A stretch of DNA of 64,000 nucleotides from Pseudoips prasinana (GCA_951640165.1 OX621244.1:11612001-11676000), one strand, 5' to 3'; numbered from the stretch's first letter, positions 10,626 to 22,401 are shown. The notes: generated by a model not told the origin, from the sequence alone. Program-made: numbers and translations.

Positions 10626-11039
10626 GCTCCAAGTTGCTGCCCTCAGTAAATAATACACCACTAGTTAATAAACGTTAAGGTTAATAAACCACTATTTTTA
10701 TCAACTTACTTTATTTCATGTTCATAATATGGAGACCTTTCTTTTTTTATAAATATTATAACGGTGAACTTATTGGTCATTACTACGCTAATTTGTATGT
10801 GTCTTTTAAAGAAATGGTTCGCCGTGGGTAGACATTGAACTAATGATCTGTCAATTTGTAACGAAATGTACCAGTTATTTCTGAAATTGCCTAAAGTAGT
10901 AGGTTAATTTGATGGCGGAGCTGTTCTGTTGTTCACTTTTAAAGGACAACTTTTATGTTTTTGTACCCTATTTGGCATCTATTTACTCTTAATTCATGAT
11001 AAAAACAGAGTTCTATAAATAACTGTCGCCGGTTATTTA
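10626..11039. other. No recognisable feature
   Basis: No coding or repeat signature recognised. Confidence 0.35.
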
Positions 11040-11073
11040 ACAACCACAAGAATCACTCCAAATAATCTCACAC

Positions 11074-11733
11074 TTGTGCAGTGCAGAAGATAGTTCTAGT
11101 TGTAGCTGCCCTCGGCTTCAGCGCACCCAAACGGTAAAATACTTAGGCATTACTCTCGATGAGAACTTGACCTTTACTACACACATTGATCAGCTTACCA
11201 CCCGACTAAGGAAAATGATCTACGTTTTTAAGACTCTTCGACATATTGCTGAAGCTCAGACTGTCAAGAGAGTTTACCTAGCCTTATGCCAGTCTCTTCT
11301 CGTATATTGTGTATCGGTCTGGGGTGGCGCTTCTAAATCCATAATGCTTAAACTGGAAAGAGCCCAGAGAGCCGTACTGAAAGTAAGCACGTTTCGACCA
11401 ATTCTCTTCTCAACCGAAGCCCTCTATAAATCATGTGAAGTGCTCTCAGTTCGACAACTTTTCGTAATGAGCACCGTCCTATCACAACACATAAACACCC
11501 CATTCAAAACATTTAACCAACGGCGAAGAGATAAACCCTGCAACCCACACAGATGCAGTCTTGCCTTCACTCAGAGATTTCAATGTTTTTTAGGACCTCA
11601 TCTATATAATATGATAAATCGTAGTCTTACAATTTTTCCAATGTCCACACACTCATGCAAAGACACAGTCACAAAGTGGCTGCTGACTAAAAACTACGAT
11701 GAAACGGAACTTCTTCTACGAAGGCTTCAATAA
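11074..11733 (+). pseudogene. LINE ORF2 C-terminus (5'-truncated)
   Basis: About 220 codons covering the region after the reverse-transcriptase fingers and palm. VKYLGITLDE (thumb-proximal motif), KMIYVFKTLRH, YCVSVWGG and LERAQR align with VKYLGIVVDQ, KLIWVFKSLRH, YCISVWGG and LERAQR of LINE-1 (26986-28776). A cysteine-containing stretch SCSCP precedes the motif as SCGCP does there. The catalytic palm (YADD) and the endonuclease are missing, so it is a dead 5'-truncated copy. No natural start codon is expected; the frame opens by truncation. There are no internal stops, so the copy is probably not very old. Confidence 0.85.
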
Positions 11734-11782
11734 TTTAAAAACTTGGCTTCAATGCACAATTAATCCTTCCTACCTAAACCTG

Positions 11783-11820
11783 CACACACTCACACACACA
11801 CTCACACACACACACACACA
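11783..11820 (+). repeat. CA microsatellite in LINE-3 3'UTR
   Basis: A (CA)n-rich run with CACACT interruptions, directly downstream of the LINE ORF2 stop. LINE-1 has the equivalent at 26760-26980 (read as GT on the plus strand). Confidence 0.85.
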
Positions 11821-12255
11821 TACATAGATACGTGGAACACCAAACATGCATGATTGATTAATAGTTTAATAATTTAAAATTACATTGTCTTATTTTAATT
11901 AATTTTTTTATATTTATTTTTACTGTATTTCATGTTCAGTTTCTTGTTCTATAATATTTTGCTTGTCATGATGTTAACAGCGTATTTAGGAAGTTTGGGC
12001 TTAGCACCTTTATTACAAGTTATGGTATAATAGCTTAGTTAAGGTGCTAGTCACCACACCTGTAAGACAATAACATCAATATATTTCTTTTGTACTTAGT
12101 TTGTTTGATCTTAGAAAAAATGTTGAACCATTTTGTGTACTATCAATATAAGTATATTAATCTAATGTACAAACTCTGATGTGTTGTGGTGAAAAATAAA
12201 TTTTATTAGTATTATTATTATTTATAGAGGTTTTGGAAGAAATTTATAAAGCTCT

Positions 12256-12390
12256 GGGCCGGTGGGCGTGGTTGGTAGATGATTGCCTTTCACGTTGCAG
12301 GTCTTGGGTTCAATTCCCACCCAGGACAGATATTTGTGTGCATCAATATGCCTGTTTGTCCTGTGTCTTATGTAGTTGCACGGTCGGATA
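12256..12390 (+). mobile_element. SINE B, 3'-shortened
   Basis: The head 'gtgggcgtggttggtaga', a B box 'gggttcaattccc' and 'atatttgtgtgcatcaatatgcctgtttgtcctg' follow in order. The tail after about 12385 is lost. Confidence 0.65.
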
Positions 12391-13664
12391 TTAAAAAGGC
12401 TTCTTGGTCATTACCTTAAGGTAAGCGCGATGGGCTCTTTCTTTTATTAATATTATTTTAAATGCATTCACAGAATAAAACAAAACAAAACAATTTTATA
12501 CTATATATTCATTAATAAGAAGAGACTGCTTCCATACTATATAAACGTGTCAAACATGCAATTAATGGACACAAAGCGCACCCAAATTACTTAAGGGTCT
12601 CTTAAGTCTTTTCTCGCTGACTGAGAGAACGACCATACACATCCAATACCAGCGTCCTCTATGACCTCCATGTATCGATGAAATGCCTTCTTTGGTTCCC
12701 AAACGGACGAGAGATCTGACTTTTTGAGTATTAAAGTAGAGCGACTGACTCAAAATATCCCTAAAACATCTGACTCTAACATGCATCATTACATCAGGAA
12801 ACATCCAGAGCTGAGGTTTAAACTGCGTATGGGGTGCTCACAGGTGTGAAGACTTAGTTTTTACGTCTATATTGCTAAACGATCACGCTGTTGTCCGGTG
12901 AAGAAGTGAAACTCAAGTATTTGTCAGGTGCTAGAATCAAACCCTAATCATGAGATACTACATTGTGTGAGTCGACTATATCAAGAACGCTCATTTGTTT
13001 TGTTTCGTATTACCTTTTTTTAGTTTATTATTTATTGATGGCCAGAATTGTAGAAAGGTTAGCTCATTTATTTACTTTCCCCTTAATTCAAATGACAAGA
13101 CATACAAAAGGGAATTTTGTAACTATATAATTCCTTTTTGTACTTATACAATTAATTTTTTTCATTATTTGTCTACTTTGTATATCTAGAATTTACTCAT
13201 TTAATTTAAAAAGTAAAGATACAAATACAATTAAAAAGGAACGTTATTGTTCTTGTAAATGTATTCATTAAAAAAACTGACTCTACAATTGTTTTTATTA
13301 CAAATGTTCTGGCGGTTTATTTTTCCTGTGACAGTGATATTCGAGCTTAGTTCATTGTTGTTGGAAGGACGAGACTAAACACACTTATTGTTGCTGGAGC
13401 CTTGTATTCCTTCGTCTAAGATAATATTAATGTTGTGGGATTTACAATTCTTACCTTTCTGCACATGTGTTCAAAACAATATTATTGAACTGTTGTTCAT
13501 TCTTTATCTACGAGTACCTAAATAAAGATGAAGAAGTATATAGTGAATTGGATAAGTCCTGTGGTGTAGTTAAAAAAATACATTTAGTTGCACTAAATTA
13601 GCAGGTTTAATATTTTAATTCTTTTTTATATATATTATATATATTTTTAATTCGGAGACGTTCT
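12391..13664. other. No recognisable feature
   Basis: An 80-codon minus-strand frame at 12562-12804 has no recognised domain. Otherwise AT-rich. Confidence 0.35.
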
Positions 13665-13820
13665 TAAGAAAGGGCAGAAGTAACCTAAACCGGCGAGCAT
13701 GTATGAAGAATATAATGACAGTAATCGAGGCAAAAGAGGTGTGCAAAGATCGTGACAAATGGAAATCCGTTGTCTCTGCCTACCTCTCTGGGAAACAGGC
13801 GTGAGTCAATGTATGTATGT
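13665..13820 (+). mobile_element. RTE-like LINE 3' end
   Basis: Matches 53610-53785 nearly base for base ('agaaagggcag...agtaaccctaaccggcgagcatgtatgaagaa' type sequence, then 'gacaaatggaaatccgttgtctctgcctac'), ending in the same ATGT repeats. Only the last about 45 codons remain. Confidence 0.65.
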
Positions 13821-13939
13821 AATATTTTAATTATAAATACTTAAAATACATATTTAAATGCAACCAAATGCTATTTTAATATATTGGCATTTTTACGATT
13901 ATGAAAAGCTTCTATACGGGAGAAACCTTCTACGTATTG

Positions 13940-14050
13940 ATAAATAGTTGTTCTGAGTCTGGATGTAATTGTGTTCGCCTATTATATGTGTGTAAAGTAC
14001 CCCGCGACTCAGGAATTAGATTCCCTAATGCGAGCGATGAATTAAAAAAT
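13940..14050 (+). mobile_element. SINE A, 3' half
   Basis: Starts in the body ('ataaatagttgttctgagtctggatgtaatt') and runs to 'aatgcgagcgatg' plus oligo-A. The tRNA-like head is absent. Confidence 0.6.
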
Positions 14051-14830
14051 ACTATAATATTCCTGAATCGCATTATCATCGATTTTCCAAAAACATTGAG
14101 TATGGAAACGGTAGATCATACGGCAATAATGCGATCTCGCTAATTACTAAAGACCACAAGCTATATTTAATTATGTACAATCGAAAACATAGACTGTGAA
14201 CCACTTCTAAGCTCTTTGAAAAGTTTTATTAATACTCCTCCATAACCTTAAGTTTGCTTTTATATCGACGAAATACTCTCTCCGATCCTCAATCAGTCGA
14301 ACAGCCCGCTCCTTTAGGCATGAACGTGGAGTGACAGTTGTACAAAACGTCATCACTATGTCAATAACTACCCTGAGTCGACATTGGACCCTTAAAGAGA
14401 AAACCTTCAGGGGAAACTATAGACGTCATGTCTTTATTATCAGTAAAATATTGTATTTTCGAAAAAAGAATCTATTACATCTTCTACCTAATGTTTATTA
14501 AGCCGTTAACACAAATTTCTTAAAAGCTCTCCTTCTTTAACTCACATTACTTTAAACTTGGAATATTAAATATTGTCAAATGATAACGCTCTTAAGTGGG
14601 GCATATAAGAGATTCACCTTTATTTGTTCATTGTCAACCTTTTTGTTTGAGTACCACTACCTGGAAACGAGATGGTAATGAATTATGAAGCGTGGACAGC
14701 CCGACGTGTTATTTAGAGCTTGTTACTGTGTGAACGTGATAATTCATCTTTTGTAGAAAAAAGAAAGTGGTTTTATAAAGCGCACGATGTAATGTGTTTA
14801 CTTCCGTTAGTGGGTGTAAAGTCTTAGCCG
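14051..14830. other. Unassigned, with a possible old repeat at 14215-14345
   Basis: 14250-14345 resembles 1215-1304 (see there). The remainder shows no recognised element. Confidence 0.3.
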
Positions 14831-15040
14831 GTGCACGTGTGGCGCAGCGGCTAAGACAGTCGCCTTGCCGCTTCATGTCCCGGGTTCGAGTCACGTGCCA
14901 GACATCTATTTGTGTGACCCATAAATAGTTGTTCTGAGTCTGGATGTAATTTGCGTCCGTCTATTATATGTTTGTACAGTACCCCGCGACACAGGGATTA
15001 TATTCCGTAATGCGGGCGTTGTCTTTTTAAAAAATTAAAA
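14831..15040 (+). mobile_element. SINE A, full-length copy
   Basis: The head 'gcacgtgtggcgcagcggctaagac' contains an A-box-like segment and the B box 'gggttcgagtcac' is at 14881-14893. The body 'tgtgacccataaatagttgttctgagtctg', a tail 'aatgcgggcgttgtcttttt' and an A-rich end follow. It is one of the two fullest copies. Confidence 0.8.
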
Positions 15041-15071
15041 GAAATACCTCGTCAATATTGTAGGAGTAGTT

Positions 15072-15415
15072 TTCATTGGTCTAGCGGTAGCGTGCTCAAC
15101 CGCAGAGAATAAGGTCCTGGGTTTTAATCCCGGGTCGGGGCAAAAGTGATTTTGGGACTATTCTGTAAAACGAAAAATGTCGCAGCATCGGCCCGAAGTC
15201 TGGGAGTTGGCGGTATTATACCCCTGTGCCTCGGAGAGCACGTTCAGCCGTCGGTCCTGTACCTAACCTCATTCCAGTCGTGGCGCTAGGCATCCCATCA
15301 TTCTATTCCATTACACTCATGATCATGAGTGTAATGGAATAGAAAGTGCTCCTGTATTTGCGCACACACTTGTCCTCTATAATATGACTAATCTCTATTG
15401 GGTCAAAATTCGGCT
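15072..15415 (+). mobile_element. tRNA-derived SINE, family C, carrying a palindrome
   Basis: The head reads 'ggtctagcggtagcgtgctcaacc' (A box) with B box 'gggttttaatccc' at 15119-15131. The body contains 'ttggcggtattatacccctgtgcctcggagagcacg' and 'gcgcacacacttgtcctctataatatg'. Sister copies are at 22676, 32311 and (minus) 52604. A 20-bp inverted duplication at 15301-15320 is not present in those copies. Confidence 0.8.
15301..15344. repeat. Perfect 44-bp palindrome inside SINE C
   Basis: Both 22-bp halves are exact reverse complements with no loop (centre TCATGATCATGA). The right half is normal SINE sequence; the left half is an extra inverted copy. Confidence 0.95.
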
Positions 15416-16487
15416 AGGAGAACATTATTAGTAGTTTTAAAATGTAAGACATAATTGGTTATGTTCTATGTAATTGAAAACAATAGCGATAATGTTTGAT
15501 GTTAAGTTTTCGCCACTAAACAACTTTAAATGTTGTTAAAATTATTTTTATACCAGATCGTTTGAAATAGTCCATTCTTGTAACTGTCTAACAAGTAGAA
15601 TTGCGAGAGCATTCACTAAACTCGACAGGGCATTTAACCTGACGTTTATTCTGCTACGATTCAATAAAATTTGCATGGATAAAATTGTTCTGTTATTTCT
15701 ATAAGAATTATAATAAAAAAGCTAAGCTTCATATTTGGAAATAGTACCATCCTTGGGCACATAGCAATTCAAGTTACATTAATGGTTCTTAACATATCAA
15801 ACGCCAAACAGCTAACGCAGTTTGTAGACGACTCGCTCTTATTCATCTGACATCTAACTTAAATGCTTATAATATTTAAGTATATATTTACAATAATTAT
15901 TAAGCTACCCTATAAGCTACTTATTTACTACATTTCTGCCCTTATGGATATATTGTTTTGAACTTATACTACTGGTTAATTCCATACCCTAACAATTCTT
16001 TTAATTTAGTTTTTAGCTGCACTCTACTATTTATGTAAATAGTAATAGACATAAACATATACATATTTTCTATATAATTCCTTCTTTTGCTGATTGTAGA
16101 TAATGTATTATTTGTTATTGAATTACATATACTAAATTAATACAAGGTTTTCGAGGTACTTTCACTTTTAAACCATTAAAAACTATTAAAATAATATAAT
16201 AAAATAAAATAAAAAAGGTTTGTATTCACGTAGACTTTAAAAAGGCGCTTGTAAATAGTCAGAACATGTTTGTAGTAATAAACTTGTATACATTATTATT
16301 TCTAGTAACATAGATATTTAGGTACACATTGTATGAACTCATTTATAAAATTTATTTTATCATAGCAATAATATTTAGCTAGCTCGTATCAAGTTATTGT
16401 CAAGAGATTATGTTTGATTATCTAGTTTAAGTCTAATATTTTACTACATATTGTCAATGGTTCTGTCTATATTATGGTATTATTATT
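15416..16487. other. No recognisable feature
   Basis: AT-rich DNA with many stops in all frames. Confidence 0.35.
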
Positions 16488-16660
16488 ATGACGGACCTTG
16501 TGTCAATAACGACGGCCGCACTTTAATGCTACCACCGGATCCAATGCGCCCCAACTGAGAAGACCCAGCGAAACAAACTCAGTGGGTTCATCTACTACCG
16601 GTTTCAACACGACCCAGTAGAGACGGTATTCATAAACTCTATATTAATGCACTTATTTTG
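16488..16660 (+). mobile_element. Possible LINE 3' tail ('aaactcagtggg' type)
   Basis: 'aagacccagcgaaacaaactcagtgggttca' resembles a LINE 3' end that I recall from lepidopteran sequence. There is a single copy here, so the call rests on memory. Confidence 0.3.
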
Positions 16661-16727
16661 CGCACTGCCTCCATCCTCACTTTCATAACAATTTCTAGAA
16701 AAACGTAGCTAATTGTAAAGTTTGCTG

Positions 16728-16788
16728 TTTTCACCATATCAGCTGAAAGACGTCTATTGCTAGACAAAGGCCTCTCCCAAAATTAATT
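16728..16788 (-). mobile_element. RTE LINE extreme 3' tail
   Basis: 'atatcagctgaaagacgtctattgctagacaaaggcctctccc' is the inverse of the RTE 3' end. SINE A begins directly after it. Confidence 0.55.
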
Positions 16789-16790
16789 GA

Positions 16791-16986
16791 ATGCACGTGT
16801 GGCGCACTGGTTAAGACAGGCGACTGTCTGAGTTCGATTCCCGCACAGGACAGCTATTTGTGTGACCCATAAGTAATTGTTCTGAGCCTGAGTGTATTTT
16901 GCGTCCGGCAATTTTGTTTGTAAAGTATCCCGCAAAACAGGGATTAATTTATGAAGTACGGGCCTAGACAGTATTTAAAAAAAAAA
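16791..16986 (+). mobile_element. SINE A copy
   Basis: The head 'gcacgtgtggcgcactggttaagac', the B box 'gagttcgattccc', and the 'tgtgacccataagtaattgttctgagc' and 'gtatcccgcaaaacagggatt' modules are followed by an A-run at 16977-16986. Confidence 0.75.
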
Positions 16987-17624
16987 TTGTGTTAATGCCA
17001 GGCCGGTTGCTACATTGCACTTTGGTAGATATTCCCACGGGATAACCCCCACGGAATGATAATATTCGTCGGCATAATCACATAGTACAGATAAAAATCA
17101 TATTAATAGAAACAGTTTATTAGAAAATGATACTTATCTATATAGGCTTAAGGTAGGAAATCTTTACTGTTACTAGTTACATAAAGCTAAGTATAGAAAT
17201 CTTAATATTGAGTGTTTTGCATAAACTATGACACATAAAGGATGTTAAATCATTATTTTCGCCAAAAGTTTCCAAATTCTAGTTACCTCCTTTGACCAAT
17301 CGGCGTCCTTAGTATCTGCGCCGCACTAAAACCGTCTTCCAAGAACTACATTTTCTAAGTAATTAAGTACGTCATTTCCGTCTACCAACTTCAAGAACGT
17401 TGCGCACTCAATACGTTGAAACCTTATCTTAGGAACACACCTGTTGATGTTGTTTGCTCTAACATAATGAATGGAATGCTTTAAGATGGAATATGCTAAT
17501 GAGATGAGGCAGGTCAGGGAAAATTAAAAAAAAGAACCTATGATGTATGTACATAAAAGTTCCGTTTCAGAGTTCTAAGTTAATAGTATTTACAGTATCT
17601 ATCTAGTCTAGCAGCAGCTTTTGA
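16987..17624. other. No recognisable feature
   Basis: No coding or repeat signature recognised. Confidence 0.35.
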
Positions 17625-17882
17625 GGGGCCTGTTGGAGTGGTTGGTAAATGCTTGCCTTTCAGGCCGCAGGTCGTAGGTTTGATTCCCACCCAGGGCAGA
17701 TATTTATGTGCATGAACATGTATGTTTGTTCTAAATCTGGGTGTAATTACCTATGTAAGTAGGTATATATTTACACAAAAGAAATATATCAGTTATCTCA
17801 TTCCTTAGTAGAAGCTGTGCTTAATTTAGGATCAGATGGCCGTGTGTGAATAGAGTCCTAGGATATTTACCTATTTATTAAT
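17625..17882 (+). mobile_element. SINE B copy
   Basis: The head 'ggcctgttggagtggttggtaaatgcttgcc', the B box 'ggtttgattccc', and the tail 'ttaggatcagatggccgtgtgtgaatagagtcctaggatatt'. It ends in a short TAT-rich tail. Confidence 0.75.
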
Positions 17883-18274
17883 ATTTAGTGTATTAATCGC
17901 AAATAATGAGGTTCTAGTTTCAAATCACGAGTGTGGTGAAAGTGTTATTATAATTCTGCTATTAACAAAAAATAACTCTCACTAACAGTCCAAATTCAGA
18001 ACTTTGGCGAAATAAATCAATCGTTTACCGCTTAAGGATACATTCCATCTGTAATAAAGAGATCACTGTTCAATTCGACCAATAGTTCATTCTTTCCTGC
18101 CAGTTATCCAATAGGAAATAGTTATTCCGGACGGCAGTTAATCGACCAGAGGAATTTCAATGTCCAGTACAGGACTGGGCGGCTGTGCATCCCCGTGCAT
18201 CAAACGGCACGTACGTCATGTAAGCTAACCTAGGAACAAGAATAAGGTAACAGAGAGTGCAGCAACGCACACTT

Positions 18275-18510
18275 GGCTACGGGTCATTTAGCGTTGTTGG
18301 TAAATGCTTGCCTTTCACGTCGCAGGACTTGGGTTCGTTTTCCACCCAGGGCAGATATTTTTGTGCATGTACATGTCTGTTTGTCCTTAATCTGGGTGTA
18401 ATTATCTACATAAGTATGTATTTACAACGGAGAAGTAGTGTATGTAGGTATCAGTTATCATAGTTTGGGATCAAATGGCCATGTGTGAATAATGTGACTA
18501 TTATTATTAT
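18275..18510 (+). mobile_element. SINE B copy
   Basis: Same module order as 17625-17882, from 'ttggtaaatgcttgcctttcacg' to 'gatcaaatggccatgtgtgaataatgtgac', followed by an (ATT)n tail at 18498-18517. Confidence 0.7.
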
Positions 18511-19609
18511 TATTAGTGTAGCTACTTGTGCAATATAATATATTCCGATTAGATATATGCCTATTTTACATAAGGGAATATGAATTATAAAACAATATAT
18601 TGACCATTTTTTTTGCACAATTCTAAAAATATGGTGCATATATGAATTTGTATATGAGTTTTACTCAGCTGTGGGATGATCTGAAATCGAACCGATGTAT
18701 TTTGGCAGTAAATCTCCAAGACTCAGCTGTAAAATCTCAAACGAGGGTGAATTTATAACGCAATGAACAAAAGCTGTGAAAGTATAAATCAGGAATTTAA
18801 TGAACAGTTTTATTCGGTGAATACTACGACGTCTTTTGGTTGCGCACTTGAGTATTTATATAATGACATTGTTGTACGAAAAACATTGTTCTGCGACAAA
18901 ATTTTCTGGTAGTTTGCTCTTAATTACTATAATATCATTCTAGCTTTTGCTTTGAACCGTAATTATTTTCGTTCACGGTTTGTTGAGCACCTTAAATGGG
19001 CACATTATTTCACCATCTAATTTTCATTTGTGCGAAATTTCATTTTGTGGTTGGTGATAGGCTTTGCTTAGTTCCTCGTTGCCACATATCGGCCGTTTTG
19101 TGTTAACAGCTCATGTTTCTACGATGTCCCGGTAATCTTACTAATGGAGAATTTGAACATAATCTTTAATTAGAATCTTAGTTTTGTACTTTTGTGGTCG
19201 ATTTATTTAATAAGCTAATTGCAAGGTACTAATACCATTATTATGGTGGTAGAAGGTTGGTTCGCTAGTTAGTTGAGCAATTGGGTTCCGCACGTAGACT
19301 CTTAATTGAGCCATTGTGCATATCATATGGAAAACTTCGATATACACGTAACATTAAGTAAAAAAGACACAAATACATGAAATTAATAATCTCTTAAAGT
19401 GTAAAAATTGTTTAATTTTGCAATTCTGGAGCACAATAAATAGGTTTCGAACACCGACACGAAAATATATGTGCAACATATTACCAGGTTCCTGGCTGCT
19501 GAATTACTGTTACGGTATAATGATGACAGGGTCACATACCATAATGCACCACGCTATCTTAAAGCGAGTTAGAAGACTTCAAATGCCATCAAAACCATTT
19601 CGGAGAACT
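18511..19609. other. No recognisable feature
   Basis: No coding signature. Short open frames around 19418-19666 have no domain and overlap a degraded repeat. Confidence 0.35.
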
Positions 19610-19611
19610 CT

Positions 19612-19790
19612 TAGGTATGTAGGTTTCTTCATAATGATTTTCTTCACCGTTTTAAGTACGATATAAATAATTTCTAATACTCACATTAAATCAAAAAGGC
19701 ACATGGTGCACGCCTTAGGATTGAAAACGAGACCACTAACTCCACAGTCCAACGCTCTAACCACTTTTTTTCACCTGCAATATGGTATTC
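19612..19790 (-). mobile_element. Possible Metulj-like SINE, degraded
   Basis: On the minus strand the order 'gttagagcg', 'gtggtct', 'cgtgcacc', then an 'acggtgaagaaaatcatta..gaagaaacctac' motif resembles Metulj-type lepidopteran SINEs, where a 'cggtgaaggaaaacatcg' motif is typical. Strongly diverged. Confidence 0.4.
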
Positions 19791-20324
19791 CACCTCAATT
19801 CCACCTGACTCAAATTTTGATAACTCCACTTAAAATAATTAAGTTCATTAAAGTCGAAAGTCCTAACACATTGCAAATTAAACCCACACCTTTGCATCTG
19901 ACATTATAAATCTATATTTAGCGCCAGCGGAAGACATCTAATTTAATATAACAGATGTTCTCATTTTGAGTGGACACGGTCTACAGAAAATCCTTTGAGT
20001 TTGTCACGGACAGGCTCAAAAGAAGCGTCAACAAAGGATTGTTATTCCAAGTGTGTTCAAAGTTGGATAAACAAGTTTGACAATTGAGTGTGGACGAAGA
20101 CGCTTTGAAATGTTATTATCAGAAAAAAATCGCCTTTGATATAATTGCTTTTGTAAGCACTGAAAGACTTTTCGATTGGACTAGAAAAATATGAAATTGT
20201 TATGAGGATATCTTTATTATTACTTTGATAACATTTTATATATTGCTGGCCTCATTCAAAATTACAATAGAATTTAACCGTGTGATTGGTAAAATTATAA
20301 TTTAACGTTTCAATTTAATACCAA
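19791..20324. other. No recognisable feature
   Basis: No coding signature. 19965-20110 contains a weak imperfect inverted arrangement around 'gtccacactcaattgtcaaac'. Confidence 0.3.
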
Positions 20325-20492
20325 CTAGCTGCGCCCCGCGGTTTTACCCATTATTTTTATTACCAATTATAGCCTATGTGTAAATCCAGCTAACTCCATG
20401 CCAAATTTTATTGGAATCGGTTCAGCCGTTTAGACGTGAAGAAGTAACTAACATACACACTCACAAACTTTCGCCTTTATAATATTGTAAGA
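20325..20492 (-). mobile_element. Non-autonomous Helitron, short type
   Basis: On the minus strand it begins TC (20492) and ends CAGCTAG (20325), inserted between A and T as Helitrons do. 'aaaccgcggggcgcagctag' forms the 3' end. Relatives are at 42652, 42870-43608 and 54268. It has no Rep/helicase coding and would need an autonomous partner. Confidence 0.7.
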
Positions 20493-20579
20493 TTAGGTAT
20501 ATACTTGTAAGTTTAGGCGGTACATCCAGATTATTTAACTTAAACTTGCTTAAAAATATCGTGATATGTATATTTTAAC

Positions 20580-20700
20580 ATGATGTGTATAATAGACATA
20601 TTACACAAAGAGACGCTGCTGCCCGTTTCTGGTAGTTATTATGGATGAGATGAGGTGGTGAAATTCGTTGCCGTCAACCATACAGTATAATCCCCCATAC
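20580..20700 (+). mobile_element. Dispersed repeat D fragment
   Basis: 'agacatattacacaaagagacgctgctgcccgtttctgg', then 'ggatgagatgaggtgg' and 'gccgtcaaccatacag' follow the repeat D order. Confidence 0.5.
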
Positions 20701-20734
20701 TGCAAACGTAAGATACTGTCAAAGTCAGGGGGTA

Positions 20735-20895
20735 CCTAATGACGTAGCTTTAGGTACTGGTCCCACTCTTTTACCTACCACTGCAACTCCTGTAACCTAC
20801 GTCCATCTGTGGCACACAGTAAAACGCACTTACGGTGAGGCTTAAGCTACGGTTACTCCTAAGAATCTCTATAACCGTCTTGGATTCAGTAAAAT
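20735..20895 (-). mobile_element. 3'UTR fragment of the R1-clade LINE
   Basis: Its reverse complement follows 52035-52170 of the R1-clade element: 'atccaagac.gtta', 'tgtgtgccac..atg.acgt.ggttacaggagttgcagtgg' and 'ggtaaaag.g.gggac.agt'. A second, older insertion of the same family. Confidence 0.6.
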
Positions 20896-21245
20896 AAAAT
20901 AGGATTTGTTTCGTAAGATACAAAAACAATTTTAACCATCTTTATGTTTAATGATACTTTATGATTTTCTAGTTCATTACCAAAAATCTAGTTACTAGAT
21001 ACCAACTTATAAAAGGTAGGATGGGTATTCGAGAGTCATATTATGGTAAACATAAAAATACTAGGATATGCGGTTCAGACCTTAGTCTATTAGAGATCCA
21101 TATATCACATCGCAGCAGTTTTAACTTTTGAGTTTAACTGTTTTCTATATAGGGTCTTAACAGCTATATTTTAAACAAACAACCTACCCATTGGTCTGGA
21201 AGTCCGTCAATTATATTATAGTACTTCATTTCTATTCCATAACAA

Positions 21246-21246
<1 letters not shown>
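20896..21246. other. No recognisable feature
   Basis: No coding or repeat signature recognised. Confidence 0.35.

Positions 21247-21302
<56 letters not shown>
21247..21302 (+). repeat. TA microsatellite
   Basis: An almost uninterrupted run of TA dinucleotides, about 55 bp. Confidence 0.95.
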
Positions 21303-21307
<5 letters not shown>

Positions 21308-21814
21308 TTTTAGTTCTTATTCTTTAGTTCTCAAATATTACACATACATTGTTACCCCAGTTTGCATCCATCAAACATGTAAGGGAAAAACTGTCAGTCC
21401 CTATTACATTTATGAGAAAATAGGCCAAGACTGACATTAATGCAGAATAATACTAAAGAATTTATTTCACGGTCACCATTACACACCATTATCATTATGC
21501 ATATGACATGTGTTAGAATATGACGAATGTTTAACGGTAAGTATTGTATTTAGAGAGGCAGTTAAGTGTTGTATCAGATATCAAGTAGATGTATGGTGGC
21601 CCAAACAATAAGAGACAATACGTGTTCCCAGACACGTACGTCGCACAAAATTGGACCTTCTCATGTGTCTACCCCCTCTCACCACTATTTTCCGGTGAAC
21701 CGCTGAAAGCTAAAACCTCAAGTTAGAAGATACAAATATAATATATTTTTCGAGACTGCACTCGAGTGAACAGGCAACCATCAAATAGGACTATGGTCAA
21801 GCGCAAACACAATC
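21303..21814. other. No recognisable feature
   Basis: No coding or repeat signature recognised. Confidence 0.35.
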
Positions 21815-21897
21815 ATCGTCATCATCATAACAGTTGTAATAAGTCCACTGCTGGACAAAAACCTCCCCCAAGAATCATCTTGGGGGATATGCCAAAG
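21815..21897 (+). mobile_element. Dispersed repeat D, 5' fragment
   Basis: 'aagtccactgctggacaaaaacctcccccaagaatcatcttgggggatatgcca' corresponds to the start of the repeat at 36175 and 42062. Confidence 0.5.
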
Positions 21898-22097
21898 AAT
21901 ATAGATGAATATAGAAACACAATGAATTTAGAAAAAAAAAGCAGCAAAACACATGTACCACTTAAATCAATTTAAAGTTCAAATAAATCAGCAAAAATTA
22001 ATAAGTCAGAGATAACTTAGGCAAGCTATGAAATTTACTTCAAGTTGTTTTGAAAAGGCTCAAGTAAAATATTTACCTATAACTTTTCTATTTTTGG

Positions 22098-22165
22098 GAG
22101 CTAAACGGTTGCCTGGAAGAGGTCGCACCTAGTGATAAGACCCCCATTTGTACAATCTTGTTAAA
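22098..22165 (+). mobile_element. LINE 3'UTR fragment (ATCT-tailed family)
   Basis: 'ggttgcctggaagaggtcgcacctagtgataagacccccatttgtaca' matches 31983-32033 and the inverse at 44024-44075, which are LINE 3'UTRs. Confidence 0.5.
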
Positions 22166-22347
22166 CATAGTAATATTTAATTTTGTTAGTGTACATTTTG
22201 GCGTACAATTAATTAATGAGGTGTATATAGTTACTTATTTTTATTATTTACCAATTCCCAAAGTATCTTACGAGTTACAAGTAAATAAATACAGAAATAG
22301 AAAATTAAATAATAATATGACCAGAAGAACATCAACAATAAAAAATA

Positions 22348-22389
22348 CATAGATCCATACTTACTTAAGCAAGTAAGTATAAATCTATG
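22348..22389. repeat. Imperfect hairpin, 20-bp arms
   Basis: 'catagatccatacttactt' pairs with 'caagtaagtataaatctatg' (2-3 mismatches) with almost no loop. Confidence 0.75.
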
Positions 22390-22401
22390 ACATTAATATT
22401 T

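Larger units (their letters stand above)
11040..12225 (+). mobile_element. 5'-truncated LINE related to LINE-1 (LINE-3)
   Basis: The C-terminal ORF2 piece at 11074-11733 is followed by a 3'UTR with a CA-rich tract (11787-11820) and an end 'aaaaataaattttatt' plus ATT repeats at 12190-12225. The layout (coding end, CA-rich tract, AT tail) matches LINE-1 at 26.5-27.0 kb, although the nucleotide sequences are well diverged. Confidence 0.75.

Noticed and set aside
14831..14900. tRNA gene-like sequence (also at 8500, 15072, 16791, 32311, 33669, 54630)
   Set aside because: A and B boxes are present, but each is followed by a shared non-tRNA body and tail and is repeated in the window. They are SINE heads, not functional tRNA genes.
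21247..21302. TA run as a possible replication origin or promoter
   Set aside because: Simple dinucleotide slippage explains it; nothing else supports a function.
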